A stretch of DNA of 64,000 bases, from assembly GCA_963691705.1 (NCBI GenBank), contig OY829542.1, forward strand, positions 35,450,579 through 35,514,578. Direction: 5' to 3'. Numbering within the stretch: the stretch's first letter is position 1; every line of letters begins with the position of its first letter. Positions 43,293 through 55,468 of this stretch are shown piece by piece. The position numbers were made by a program, and so were the translations under genes. This DNA is from Viola odorata (lineage: Eukaryota > Streptophyta > Magnoliopsida > Malpighiales > Violaceae). The notes under the pieces are model-generated. The model saw nothing but the letters and a program-made list of their open reading frames with translations. It searched no databases and was not told the origin of the DNA.

Positions 43293-44233
43293 CTAGGGTT
43301 TGCAATTATCTATGCTATCCAACTCGCCAATCTCCTCCAAGACTCGCTTGTTAGGGCATGCAGATGTCATGTGTCCTAGGTCGGCACACTTGTAACAAGA
43401 AATATCCTTCGTTGGTGCTTGAGGAGGTGTTGAAGAAGAAGAATCACTACTGACTAACTTTCCTTGAGGTGCTTGCGAATCAATTGCACTCTTAGTGCCG
43501 TAGTTAGTAGGTAGTACCTTCAGAATCACACCTTTGTCCTCTTACTCCAAAGTTGGCTTTCTCTACATCGTTGACTTAGTAAGCATGACACTAGGGTAAG
43601 GAGTCTTCATCTTCCTTTGTTCCTCTATGTTGATAGCTATTTGTAACATGTCCTCTAAGGAGTAGGAATCAATGAACTTCAATTGGTTGGCTATCTCTCG
43701 GTTGAGGCCATTCAAGAATCTCACCATCGTCACCTCTTCGGGCTCCTTGACTTGTGCTCTCTCCAAAGCGATCTCCAACTCATCAAAGTACTCTTCAACA
43801 CTCTTATTTCCTTGAGTCAAGGTCTGCAAATTTTGGATAAGGTCATGATTGACATAAGAAGGCACAAATCGATCCCTCATGATATCTTTCATCTTCTCCC
43901 ACGTTTCAATGGGACCGTAGAGAAGTCTCTTTCGATCTTGTTATGATGATCCCACCAACATGTAGCGTCTCCTCTAAACGCAACCGATGCTAACTTTACT
44001 TTCTTCCTTTCTAAATAATTATAGCAGTGAAAAATAGATTGTACATCTCGCTCCCAATCCAAGTAAGCACTCGGATTGTACACTGCTTCAAAAAGTGGAA
44101 GTTTCATTTTTGTTTTTCCTAGATTGGCATCATCTCTGTTCTCAAATCAAGGTCGCCTTTCATCCATTCTATCTCACCTCTCATAATCATAATCCTCATA
44201 ATCTTGCCTCTCGAACCATCGCATGTAATACAT
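43293..44233 (-). pseudogene. gag: gag of K
   Basis: From the ATG at 44231-44233, frames carry a Tyr/Asp/Arg-rich start. The capsid core follows (LPLFEAVYNPSAYLDWERDV, CWWDHHNKI, MKDIMRDRFVP, LTQGNKSVEEYFDEL, RFLNGLNREIANQL) and one zinc knuckle (CYKCADLGHMTSAC, near 43370-43410). Stops and frame changes near 43900 and 43550 break it. This is the best preserved gag of the D/K/M group. Confidence 0.75.
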
Positions 44234-44243
44234 CTTGTGATTC

Positions 44244-44306
44244 CTGAAATTCACAACACTAAAGAAAATAAGCGTTAATTTGTCCTAAAAACTAGCACTC
44301 CCTCAC
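44244..44306 (-). other. Putative leader intron of K
   Basis: 63 bp, CAC|GTGAGGGAG ... GAATTTCAG|G, 10 bases before the gag ATG on the minus strand. Confidence 0.5.
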
Positions 44307-45135
44307 GTGTTTACTCTCGTGTTTAACTCTCTATTAAACTCACCAAGTATCACTCAAATATCTACAATTGTTCTTATGTAAACCGTTAGTTGACTCAAGA
44401 ATTTTCAAAGAAAACGCTTCCAATAAGACTCTCAAGGACAACTAGCTACAAAACAACTGTTGATGTAAAATAATTGAGTAGTTGCAAAGAGCAATCAACT
44501 AATTAAATATCTTACTGGAATAGAAGGAATAGAAGAGTAATTTTAAGAATCAAGGAAAGCTCAAACAACTCAAAAGGACTCAAGTAAATTCACAAAATCG
44601 TGAAAGTGTGTATGTGTGCGGTTTTGTGAAATTAGGGTTTGTACCTTGCAACTTCGATATCTTTCAACTCCGGCCTCCAAATCGAATGATTCTTTTTGCT
44701 ATGTAAATCTAACACTCTCAAGTTTCTTGTATTTTGTTTTTATCTTGATTTCGAACACTACTCTTTTCTGTATTCGAAATTATTTCTGTTCTGAAATTAT
44801 TAATTTTTTTTTTTGGACTCTTTGAACGAAACTAAACAACAATTAAAAAAAAGACACGTTGGATTTTTGTGACTCTTTTTCTTGACACTTTGGGGATAGA
44901 TTTTTGTATTTTAAAGACACTACAAATTGCACAATGATTGGCACACACAAAGATGGAAACTTGATATAGAACTCTAGATCAACTCGACTCACAAAGCAAC
45001 TAACACACGAGACTCAAGGAGATTGATATAGATCGAATAGAAGAAGATCAATCTCAACAATTGAAAATGAAATTAAAATAGTAAGGATAGATAGGATAGT
45101 TGCCAAATGTTGAACGCCTTTGCTCCGCTACCAAC
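44307..45135 (-). other. Leader and PBS of K
   Basis: Non-coding. Minus strand GTTGGTAGCGGAGCA (45121-45135) beside the LTR is the PBS-like element. Confidence 0.6.
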
Positions 45136-46427
45136 TGATACGGTCCTAGTTGCCTAGGGGTCGTAGCACGTAATTCTGATCTAGTTCAAGTCTGGATTTC
45201 AATGCGGAATTTGATAGACTCACTTTGAACAACGTAGACCTGCTAGCCGTTAAGCACTAGCCAACCTAGTTCAAACAAGAGAGGTTCCTTGGTCGAATCA
45301 CTAGACCTATATCCCTTGCGGATATCAACCTAGGGCAAACGAACAAATGGGGTTTGAACTTTCGGGTTTTACTTGTGATTAAATGTTCTAACTCAATTAA
45401 AGACAAGGTTCACGCATGAATAATTTAAGAGAAATGCTCTGGTTTTAATTATCAAATCAGGTCTGTTTTACAATGAGCACAAAAGGCTCTATATATAGGC
45501 AAAGCCTATTACAAGTTTAACTATAAATAGTATTTCTAATTAGACTAGAAGTAGGAGTTCTATCTAAGAAATAGCTCTAATAACTTAAACAACTAATTAA
45601 TAAATACAATAAATACATTCTAGAACATGCTAGAAGCATTGGCATCATCAGGCCAAGGTTTGGACCGAATTCTTCAAGTTGCGGGCTGCTCGCATTCACA
45701 CTGCGCAGTAGAATGTCTCATAAGGCTATCTTTTGATCCGCTCATCCGATTGTGCTGAAACCTATGCCAATCGAAAGCTAACATCTGAAAATAGTGGACA
45801 AGGTCCTCTCTCCCTGGTTTAGGCCGAACAGGTCTGAAATAAATCGAACGGCATTGACTGACGCGTTTTGAAGTCCTTGTCTGTGTAGGATTGTTGTCAG
45901 TGAAAATGTCTCTTCTAATAACTCGCAAACGGCTTGTACATTTGAGCTGAAACATGGTCACAATAGAGAAAACATCCCGAGGTTTCATAAACATGTTTAA
46001 TCACACGATTCTGACTTCTGTAGCTCCTGCTTTGTTCGGCCAAAGTTGCCTATTGCGTTTGCACCTAGAACTCCTGCGTGCGAGATTGTCATCTCGATCC
46101 TTCTTGAGATCTACCCGTCCAAATGCTCTAAACCTTAGACACAACCTTCCTAAGACTCCAATTGGTCCTGTATATGTTCTGGATATTTGATTGAAGTCGT
46201 TCTTCCATGGGTTGACTCGGATGGAAGTCAAATCTTGCACTAGGCGCCTCCAAGCCACGTTCCATGTGATCATTCACATGAAGGCTTGCCCTAGTAGCTT
46301 CTTCTGCCTTGTCGCTATGTATAGAGTTTGTATTAACCTCACTGGATGCTTTTCAATGTCCTTGGCTCGACGTCTTGGTCACAAGGCGTGTGCGCGTTGT
46401 GTGTGCGCTGGGGCTAGGATCGTATCA
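45136..46427 (-). repeat. 5' LTR of K
   Basis: 1292 bp, TGATACGG...GTATCA, next to the PBS. The minus-strand TATA candidate is CTATATATAGAGCC near 45488-45500. Confidence 0.7.
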
Positions 46428-46678
46428 CTAAGAACCTCCTTGGGTCCATGATGGCTCGAGAAATATTATCGGGTCCGAATGGTGTAGCAATGACTAGCGT
46501 CACTAGCCTCGAGGTCTTCTCGCGTAGAACGGCTTATTCAATCATCGTCTCCCGCTCAAGCTCTATGTATAGAAGCTGGGAAAGCTTCCCTTGAAGCTCA
46601 TTGCCTATGGCATGAGTCATTGGCCTAACTAGCGGTAGTGGCACGATGTGTGTATGTGATGAGGCTGGATCCGTATCA
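46428..46678 (-). repeat. 3' LTR fragment of M
   Basis: It aligns with 59000-59247 (shared ccttctcgcgtagaacggc and agcttcccttgaagctc). It ends GTATCA at 46678. Its left part is displaced by K. Confidence 0.7.
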
Positions 46679-47688
46679 GGAAAAACATCCTTGTGCTCCC
46701 AAAAAAGAGAAGAAATACCAAGAGGGGGAGAATCGAAAGGATTAGGCTTAGAGGCGCTTAGGCATAAAGGCTTAAAGCGAAGCAAAATTAGGAGGCGACT
46801 TGTGCCAAAACTTGATTTTTGCATACATAATGCTTGCTTCACATCTCTCCCTTTGGCATAAACACTCAATTTCTTTTTATTTACCTCTCTTTTTGTTTTA
46901 CAAATGCTAATTTTTCATGTCACTCTTTTCATGCGTGTACTTTCCTCTCGCATGCTCACTCTTTTCATGCGGGTTATTTTTATCACTATCTCTCTTCCTA
47001 TGCTCACTCTTTTCATGGGGGTTGTTTTCCTCGCCAATTTTCTCTTTCTTTACAATCAACTCTCCTTTTTTACTCTCAATATTTTTAGTGATCTCATATT
47101 CAGCATGAGCCTTCACTAGTCATTGTTGATCCTCAAAAACTTGAATTGGGGTTAATGGAGCAAGGGTGAATTTTCGCCCATCTATCACCATTTTATAACG
47201 ATTTCTCCTTCCTTCATGATTGGCCTCTCTATCATATTGCCAAGATCATCTAATAAGGATATGGCTCACCTATATTGGCACCACATCACAAAGGACTTCA
47301 TCTTTGTAACTCCCAATAGAAAATGAAACCAAAACTTACTTAGTCACCTTCAATTCTCTACCGTCAGTCATCCATTGAAGCAAGTAGGATTTTGGGTGCA
47401 TAATAATTGGAAGATTTAATGTTTTCACTAGCAATTTGCTTGCACAATTCGCATAACTCCCATTGTCAATAATCAATGAGCACATATTTTTTACAACTAA
47501 GCAGCGAGTGTAAAATAAGTTCTCTCGTTGCTCCTTCTCACTCACTTCTTCCTTTGCTTGTACAATCAAATTACACCTAATAATAAGCGCTTTAGCATTC
47601 TCATTCTCCTAGGACCTTTGTGCACAAGGTGCTTGACGCTCGGACACCGCAATGCGCAATAGGGTTTCGCACTATGGCCTGCGCCTAG
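46679..47688 (-). pseudogene. Protease and charged linker of M
   Basis: Protease at 47569-47336: NLFYTRCLVVKNMCSLIIDNGSYAN, then LLQWMTDGRELKVTK. The linker (47120-46900) repeats NPHEKSEHRKRDSDKN. Then come GRDVKQALCMQKS and EHKDVFPD, where the LTR begins at 46678. Closest in plan to D and F. Stops occur between the pieces. The RT that should follow is deleted. Confidence 0.7.
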
Positions 47689-48434
47689 TGTTAAGGTCTA
47701 GGCCTTGGTGTTCAAGCCTAGCCTTAACATGGGCCCTAAGACACGCCAAAGGCGAATGGATTCGATGGATTGTCCCTTATTAGTTATGTGAAGGGAAGTC
47801 TTTATGGGGTGTGATAACTCTCCACCTTTCCCTGGGCAAGATATAAGAGTATGCTTGTTTAAGTGAGCTTCTCCTATGCAAATTCAGCATAGGTGTGCGA
47901 GCGAGTGTTCCGTGTTATGGAATGGTCGTTGCTATGATGGCCACTTCTAGCTAAGTCTGAGTTGAGAGATAGTAGTGTGCAGTTAAGAAAGGGCGGAGGT
48001 TGGTTTCGGGTTGCGAGCATTGCTACGGAATTTCTATCTAAAGGTTCAAGATCGGATAAAGGCAATTGAGAGTTACATGCGAGCTTAGGAGAGAGACCGA
48101 GTGAGTGTGTCTCAAAGGATTGCGGAAGTCTTGCTTGTCCTGCATGTGAGTGATGGCCGAGGATAAGAGAATCCTTTCTGCGAGATGTGCACGAGCGACC
48201 TTGGCGATGGCCATGAGTATCGAGGCCTCGCCTTAGTCGAGCGCGTGCGCGAGAGTAGAGAATGACTTGGGCATTTATCTTGGGTTCGACTAAGCCTTAA
48301 GTAATGGATGTGAGTCGATTCTAGGTCTTGTCATGAGACATGCATGAGACGAAGTTATACGAGGGTTCTTGGAGATTACTATTAAGGGTCGGGAAAAGGC
48401 TGGCCTAGATGCTTGAAATAGTAGGGCCGTGACA
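47689..48434 (-). repeat. Probable solo LTR of another gypsy element
   Basis: On the minus strand it begins TGTCACGGCCC and ends TTAACA, a common LTR end pattern. The flanks are CCTAG (47684-47688) and CCTAA (48435-48439), a five-base repeat with one mismatch. It separates gag sequence of M that would be contiguous by comparison with D. There is no internal region, hence solo. The interval has no coding frame. Confidence 0.5.
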
Positions 48435-48740
48435 CCTAAGGTTCGCCTTGACCACCCTCGGCTCACGTGTGTGCCTTGGCACACCATCCACTCTACCCCC
48501 ATCTTCTTAGGCCACATCCTCACACAAACCCTTATGGTAATCTTCTTGTTGTGACATCTCACACGCATGAGAACTAGAGGCGTCATTAGGGTTTCAGACA
48601 TAACGCCTCAGTGGCACTCCATCTCTAGAGTTCTCAGCTTTAGTGCTCAAATCAACCAAGACTTTGTTCATCCACTCCTCCATCTCATCAAACCTTGTAT
48701 TAAGGTTTCTAAGGAGTTTAATTAACTCTCGCTTCTCCAT
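48435..48740 (-). pseudogene. gag: gag N-terminus of M
   Basis: The ATG at 48738-48740 gives MEKRELIKLLRNLNTRFDEMEEWMN, like D at 40900. A stop follows at about 48597, with eroded codons beyond. The leader interval at 48776-48834 matches the putative leader intron, but its donor is mutated (GTGAG to TCGAG). Confidence 0.6.
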
Positions 48741-49193
48741 TATGTTTGAAACTTTATCCGACACACTTGATTTTCCTAAAATACACAACAATAGAAAATG
48801 ACGTAAAATGACACTAAACCTAGCACTCCCTCGAATGTTTCTCATATCAAATTTTAATCCCGATCACAAATAACTTTTTGTCTTATGTTTTGTAGTACAA
48901 ATTCTTCTTAATCTTTTTGAATTTTCAGTATCAATATTTTTTGACTCTTTAGCTACACTAAATTAAAGACTATTTTTGTGTTTTTGTGACTCTTTTTATG
49001 GCAAAAAATGAAACAAAATAACTCAAGAAAATCACACACAAGTTTGCTTGAATATGCACACAAAGAGAAAACCCTACCTCGACATAAGACTCACAAACAA
49101 ACTAAGACAAGCACACAAGGAGATTGGTTTTAGAACGGGGTAGAAGAAGAAACCAATCTCAACAATGAAAACAAATAAAAACAGTAAGGATAT

Positions 49194-49695
49194 TGATAAG
49201 ATTCAGATTTCTGGGAGATCGGGACGAAGACCGTGGTAGTTCGGGGTTACTGTAGCTGACGTCGGGGTACCTGCAAAGCACCGGGGGGGGGGGCTCCGGC
49301 GTAGACACTCATATGCTTAAGTCAGTAAAGCGATTAAAATGGCAGAGGTTCCAGTAGTAATTTTAGGCTTACCTGGCGTTTCAAATGGTGGGGTATTTAT
49401 AGGCCAAGCTCAAGGCGGTATCTGGGAAAATAGCGCTTCCAGCGACATCGAGGGCGATATCCCAGGTGACGTCAAGGGTGATATCTCCGGGTGACGTCAT
49501 GACTGCCCTGGGACGGGATAATGCCTTGCGCGTAGATAGATGACGCGTGAGACCCCTGCCCCCCCTGATGTCGACCATCCTAGGATTCCTTGCTGAGAAA
49601 GAGGCGTCAGCCTTCCGCGGCTGACTCCGGGCAGGCGCGGTAAGGTTCCGGCCTCGAAGACAATAATACCCTTGGGATTGCCTTAATTGTTATCA
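49194..49695 (-). repeat. 3' LTR of C (left)
   Basis: 502 bp, mate of 57778-58276. G-rich hairpin at about 49278-49301 with the longest G run of the set. Minus-strand TATA-like box near 49391. Confidence 0.9.
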
Positions 49696-49818
49696 TAAGC
49701 CCAACTGAAAATGAGCCCGAGTGTTTACCAAGGTCTATCGCTCTAGCTTCCCTTAAGATTGTGCCTGTCGACTCACGTCGCCGAGGAGCACATCTTCTCA
49801 CTGCTTTTTCTCGAGACT

Positions 49819-49826
49819 TATAAATT
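49819..49826 (+). promoter_or_regulatory. TATA box of a1 in C
   Basis: TATAAATT, 59 bp before the a1 ATG. Confidence 0.6.
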
Positions 49827-49884
49827 CGAATCTCTCCCGAGCTAATTATACATTTTTCCAACATCTCTTCTTAGTATTTTCATC

Positions 49885-50268
49885 ATGGATGGTCTTACCA
49901 AGAATTTTCTGATCTCCAAAACTCACACCCTGAAGAACCTCAACGACGGCGACGTTAGTTTTCTAGAAAATGTACTAATCAAGACATCCGAGGATGTTCT
50001 GGAGCTTCAGGGGATGCTGACTCCCCTACGGTCTAGGCTTGGTGCGGCTTCTCTGGAGGATTTCAGACCTCTGGAGAACGTATAAAAGTTGGCTGCTTCT
50101 ATCTCCCGCGTTGAGGTGGTGATCACCATGCTGCAGCAGAGGAAGGATCTGCTGAATTGCTGCTTGAAGGGCATGAGGCTTTCCTCCACTGAGCTGACCT
50201 GTGTAGCGGACGCTCTGAGGGAGGTCCCTACTATGGTGGAGGATGATGATGTCGAATCCCAGCCTTGA
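49885..50268 (+). pseudogene. a1 in C, one nonsense codon
   Basis: ATG 49885 (MDGLTKNFLISK) to TGA 50268, again 384 nt. A TAA after LENV (50083-50085) interrupts it; A and B have ACA and GCG at this codon. Blocks TLKNL, TSEDVLELQGM, SLEDF, VEVVITMLQQRKDLL and STELTCVADALRE are kept. Amino acid identity to A and B is roughly two thirds by eye, more diverged than LTR mates, so the copies belong to separate sublineages. Confidence 0.7.
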
Positions 50269-50596
50269 CCGTCGTTGCCACCTTATCTTTTCTTTTTTCT
50301 TTCTGTATGAATGTACGTATCCTCGCGAACCATTCTACTTTAATCTCGCGCCGTCTTTTCAGTATCAATTGATTGGGCAGTTTTTCGGTGTACATCGATC
50401 AGGGATAAACTCCAATCGGCGCGATCACAGGATCTGATTCTGTGATTCAAATTGCTTCTAGATCGTATCAATTCTTTCAAAAGTTGTGCGAGAAGATGGA
50501 AAGGCTTTTTCTCCTCGACTATTTAAGGGGACTTTCTCTTCCATTTTATGTTCATCTTCTTCTTCATGTTTTCCTGCTAAAACCATTTGGAGTCTC

Positions 50597-50970
50597 ATGG
50601 CCGATTCGTACTCCTTAGACCTTGGTGAACGCGGTTCTCCCCCAACTCCTCCAACCTCATCGGATTCTGATAATCCTCCTTCACCCTCATGCCTGAAGAG
50701 GCGACTTCCTCACCATAAAAGTCGTAAGAGGTTGAGGAAGGGGAAGGTTTTGAAGATGGTCGACCCGTCTCCTCAATTTCACATCCCACCTGTCCGGCCA
50801 GCGATATCGGTGCCGAAGCTGAAGCTTCCGCTCCCAAAGGGGAATTAAGCTCGTTAAAGCTGGGTCAAGAGAGGCATGCTGAGGAACCTTTCCTGCCTAT
50901 CACCGAAGAGTTTCCATCTTCGGATGGGAAATACTGCTACTGGTCTTCCTATTGGCATGGCGATGATTAA
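50597..50970 (+). pseudogene. a2 in C, frameshifted
   Basis: ATG 50597 (MADSYSLDLGERGSP), PPTPPTSSDSDNPPSP, basic patch HHKSRKRLRKGK. A frameshift near 50840 leads to a stop at 50848. The conserved acidic C-terminus (FPSSDG ... ending in HGDD) is still readable in another frame to 50970. TATA-like ctatttaagg at 50518; aataaa at 51013. Confidence 0.6.
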
Positions 50971-51386
50971 TCCAGCGTACTGCGCTTTCTTGTAGATGCC
51001 GTATGGCTTAAATAAAATGACGTCTTTTACTTTTTTTCCTTTCTTAGTTGCCCTTTCCACGTTAACTCCCTACATGCTGGTCAGTTGTCGCGGAAAGGTT
51101 GGTTGCCGGTTGATGTGACCGCTTTCGATTTATGGTCAGTAACTGTCTCTTTGGAAAATATAAATGCTTAGTCATAAATATCCGTCTGAGGTTTTTCCAC
51201 GTGTCATCTTTCGCTTAGCACGTGTCTCGTTATCACAGGCCGCTCGATCCTCCAGTTGGGCCCTAAAAAGGGGACAACTGCTTTCTTTTAACACTTTTGC
51301 TCTCGCCGGCTGACAATCCGCTTACTGCCTTCTTATTCCAGGTATTTTGCTCCATCTTCCTCAGATTTTCTTCTCATTAGGTCATT

Positions 51387-53568
51387 ATGCGTATGACTAG
51401 AGATCCCAGAGGCCTTCAATGGCCTGTAGATTTAGAAGTTGAGAGAACACCCAGTCTTTTCACTTGCAATGAAATTCTGAAGGCTGAGTTGGAGTGTCAA
51501 GGTATCTCCTTCCCCCCTGATCATTCCTTTAAGATTCCTGGGAGGGGGTCAGCGACTTCATGACCCCTTGCCCAGAAATGATAGGATGGTTTACTTTAAG
51601 ATGTTCCTCTATGGTTTTCGCTTTCCTATCCATGAATCCATAAAGACATTACTGCACCAATACGATATCGACCCGGCTCAGATAACCCCTCCCTCCTGGT
51701 GTGGGATTTATGCCTTTGTTCACGCTTGCGAATTGTAGGGTGTTCTTAACCCGTCTGTTAATCTATTCTGTAAATTCTTTAGCTTCAAGTGTCGTAACTG
51801 TTTAGTTGATATCGCCCCGAGGTGGAATGACGCGTTCGTGCAGTCGTTCTGGCAGAAGTTTCGGGGCTTCGAAGAGACTGTGGCTGATTGGAAAAGTGGT
51901 TTTTTTATTATCAGTTTGCCTTTCCGCCCCTGGCCTAGGGGTTTCAATCGAGGACTCGTTGATTCCATCTGGTAAATCCTGCAATGTTGTCTAGGGAAGA
52001 GTGGCGTCAGGTTAACGCCTTACTAGAGATAGAATTCTCTTTCCGTATTCGAGAGTTCGCCTTGTACAGGCCTATGGTAGAGTGCATTATAGGTAAGTTT
52101 TCTCTTTGTGTTATCACTTTGACTTATTCACCGTCCTAACGCAATTCATCGGCAGATGACGCTGAGGGTCAATCACCTAGGAGGAACAATGCTCCTTTAA
52201 ATGTGACGCCACTTCGAACATTACCGGCCTCTCCACCGCCCGAAAGCTCTAGCCATCAGGCTACTCCACCAAGGAAGAGGAGAACTAAGACAGTCGCTAG
52301 AAGTGGTATCTCCGTTTGAGCTTCTCGTTTTCTTGAGAATTGGTTGCCAGAGCGAGGCGGAGGAGTGAATTTAAATCGTCCCGTCGTTAAGGAAGTTGAC
52401 AGTGATAGCGAGGATATGGATGTCGATTCTGGGCTTCGTCATGCCTCTTCAGCTCAACGGAAAAGACTCAGAGCGGAGAGGGACAGTTCGCTCACTGAGA
52501 CTCCCTCGAAGAAGGTTGATGGAGTTCCCGTCACTGGGATTAATGTTTCAATTGTGGCAAGCACTTCTGAGGTGGCAAGAGTTGCCAAGGCATCCATTGT
52601 TGTTCCTCCTGCTGTTACTAAAATCCCGCCAGTGGCAGACTCTCCCCCGCAAACTGTCGTTCCTGACTCTCCCATCTCCTCCTGCATTCCTGACGTGGTA
52701 GCGGTAACTCCCAACTCAAGCGCGCTTCCTGACCCGCCGACGACGGGGGGTCCTCAGCCATTATTCTTTACTTCTATTTCAGGGATCGGCGATTCCGTCA
52801 AAAATTGCTCTCCTCCCTTTATTGCTAACCTCTCTCCCAGGGTCCCCAAGGAGTTTCCTCCCACCAGCTGGATCTATCAACCTTTGGCACTAGCGGACTT
52901 CGCGCTCTAGGATATTAGATCCATTGTCTCGAGATGAACCGGTGGGCTCCATAGTGGGTTAGATATTTAGTTCTCCCACAGATAAGGAAGAACTGCTGCG
53001 TCTTCCTCCCAATATTCAACAGGCACGCGTCCTGAATGACGTGCTAGCTAGTTTTCGCGAAATGCATTACTTGCTTGAGGCTCATGGCTACAAGCTTCGG
53101 GGCTCCGCCATTTCAAAAGATCAATTAGATGCCACTTTGACTAAGGTGACAGAGTTGACGCGACTTCAGAATGGTACCCAGGCGGAGCTGAATGATTGTC
53201 GCGCCGAGATTGCAAGAGAGAAATCGAGGGGGAAAGCCAAAGTAGAACTTTTGGAGGCGGAGCTAGCAGTGGCTATGGCTGAGTTAGTGGCGGCCGACAA
53301 GAGAAACTCCCTCCTTCATGAAGAGATATCGGCTCACGATGCTGATCTGGCAAAAGGTCCTTCAAGGATGGTTGGGTGGATGAAAAAAATACTGGAGACC
53401 TTTACCGCTGGATTTCCAGCCTATTACCGCAGTGGGGCTTTTGATCCTGCTAAGATAGCTGATTATGCTTCCGAGAAAATGAAAGAAATAGGTAGGAGTG
53501 AAGAGGGTTTTCTTTCTTCTGAGGAAAAGGAGGGGGCTAACGATAGCAATATTGAAATGATTCCGTGA
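51387..53568 (+). pseudogene. a3 in C: PF04195-like + coiled-coil gene
   Basis: Exon 1 (51387-52092): MRMTRDPRGLQWPVDLEVER, then after frame breaks near 51550 YFKMFLYGFRFPIHE, AQITPPSWCG, FVHACE, and a stop in EL*GV. Intron 52093-52155. Exon 2 (52156-53568): RKRRTKTVAR, an acidic SDSEDMDVDSGLRHAS block, a long Ser/Thr/Val/Pro linker, stops at 52318, 52908 and 52960, then a coiled coil (53140-53340: EIAREKSRGKAKVELLEAEL) and GSARMVGWM-like sequence to MIP. It is the best reference for the full a3 layout. Confidence 0.7.
52093..52155 (+). other. Intron of a3 in C
   Basis: 63 bp, ATAG|GTAAGT, branch-like cctaacgc, TCGGCAG|A, phase 1. Confidence 0.75.
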
Positions 53569-54248
53569 TCAGGTGAAGTTGTCACCAGAGGGGACTTGTT
53601 GTCAGAGAGACTCTTGCTTCTTTTTTCTTTTCTTATTGACTCTATTTAGTTTATAATGATTGATGACGTCTCCCATGTAATAATTTCTACAAGTCTGCCA
53701 TTCTTTCTCAAATAACGAACAATGTTTAATTTGCTCTTCCGCGTCACTTGGTTATCTCCCTATTCGGTTGACGTTGAGCCGCGTCATCTCGGCTATCGCA
53801 TCATTGCCTTTGTCTCATTCTGTAAGACCGATTATGCTTTTCGGAGCATTTAATGCTCGGGATTCCCTCATTAATGCGAGGGAGATTTCATGATGGCCTC
53901 AAATACACGTGTCGATTCGTAGGGGGGCCAGGGGGTTGGCATGCCCTAGGAATTGGTGAGATCAAAGCGTCCTCTTACTTTTCTAGGATCATACTCATTT
54001 CTTTCATCTGTTCCACATGACGCTCCACATACAACGACTGTTACAACAGTCATTTCGCTTAGCCACTAGGGTTATAAAACCTAGCACTTGCTTCTTTTTC
54101 CCACTTTTGTTATTTTGCCCTCTCTGGATCACTTCAAGCCGTCTTACAATTTTTTTTTTCATCTGCCCGCTCGAAGTCTTTCTTCCATAAAGGTATTTCT
54201 TATTTTCTTTCGTCGTCTTCTTCATCTTTTTATTTTTCTATTTCTGCC
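53569..54248 (+). other. Spacer between a3 and a4 in C
   Basis: AT-rich, no frame of note. A candidate a4 TATA (gttataaaacc, 54069) lies about 180 bp before the ATG, a spacing like that in B. Confidence 0.4.
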
Positions 54249-54949
54249 ATGACTAGAACTCGTCGTTCCGGTTCTAAGTCTATCGATGAGGAAAAGATTG
54301 AGAATACTGTTAGTAGTATCACCTTCATAGTTGCTTTGAATGAACATCACGCTGAGATCCCCGAGGGTTATCCGGCTTCTGTTGCCCCTGATTCGCTACG
54401 CCTTAATAGCATTCTAACCGATAACCGTAGGGTTCTGTACGCCCAAATATTACGCTACGGTTTTCGATTTCCCGTTGATCCCTTCATAAAACAATTGCTG
54501 CTTGCCCTTAATTTGAATCCTGTACAACTAACCCCAAATGCGTATTGTTGTGTTTACGCATTTTTAGAACTTTGTAAAATACAAAGGGATTAATTCTCCT
54601 TCCCTTCCGCTACTCAAATCACTCTTCAAGTTGTATAGTCGCCGGGGTGTGATAGCGATATCACCCTGTTATGATGATGACTCTCTTAAACCCTTCTCCT
54701 GAAAACTCCTCCATCTCGAGTCTTCCATTGAGGCTTGGAAAAAAGAGTTTTTTGTTATTGATCTTTCTGACCTCCCCGATTCCTGGTAGCGGACTGGTTT
54801 TAATCAAGATGTCAAAGATAGTGCTTGGGGTCGACGGGGAACTCTTCGCCAGCCTGAACAAGGCTGGTTAGACAAACTACTTCAACTGGAAATCAGCGTT
54901 CATACTCGTCATCTGGCATGCGGGATGGACATTCAAACCTGTATCAGAC

Positions 54950-55019
54950 GTGAGTGTTGTGGTGTTTTTCTTGTTATCGTGGTTGGTACTAACGCTAACG
55001 TTATCTCGTGATTCTGTAG
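54950..55019 (+). other. Intron 1 of a4 in C
   Basis: 70 bp, GTGAGT donor, textbook plant branch region (ctaac twice), TTCTGTAG acceptor, phase 1. Confidence 0.75.
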
Positions 55020-55366
55020 CGACCGATCCCAACTGGGCACTCGAGAACGTCAGGAAACGACTAAGGATGGCTCAACGGTGAAGGGAGAAGCAAAGAGCCG
55101 CTGCCGCTGCTGAAACCGCGGTCAATCCGACCATACCGCCTGTCGCTATTGCAAACCCCATGCAAACGTCTTCCTCGGTTGGCGAGGGAACCACCACTAT
55201 TCCTTTGGGTATTCCTACCGTATCGATTGCCATTTATCCTGTTCAAGCCTCTTCTTCCAGGGCTCCAAGGAAAGGAAAGGAAAAGAGAACGAGAAGCGTT
55301 ACCGCTCTTACCCCTCCTTCGGACACGGCAGCTTCCTCAGAAGCTCCCGTTAACGAGACTGTCTCT

Positions 55367-55468
55367 GTTAGTGTTTCTTTTACGATTGCGTTGTCTCTTC
55401 TATTACTCATTAGTATTGCTTCGCGTTTTCTTTCATTCATTTATCCTTCGTATTACTTCTCTTTACAG
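55367..55468 (+). other. Intron 2 of a4 in C
   Basis: 102 bp, TCT|GTTAGT to CTTTACAG|G, phase 0, pyrimidine-rich end. Confidence 0.6.

Larger units (their letters stand above)
41876..46427 (-). mobile_element. K: defective CRM-like element
   Basis: The 5' LTR is 45136-46427, followed on the minus strand by PBS, leader with putative intron, gag (44233-43293) and a highly altered integrase end (42912-41944). Protease, RT and RNase H are missing and the 3' LTR is at best a remnant. Gag and the charged linker match D and M. Its LTR sits inside an LTR of M (46428-46678), so K is a later insertion there. Confidence 0.65.

Noticed and set aside
46001..46273. Frames in the K LTR (45674-46451) as genes
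   Set aside because: They lie in LTR sequence, are short, lack domains and are not conserved in related LTRs.
47641..48600. A captured host gene in M
   Set aside because: Frames are short and interrupted; LTR-like ends with near-matching flanks explain the interval better.
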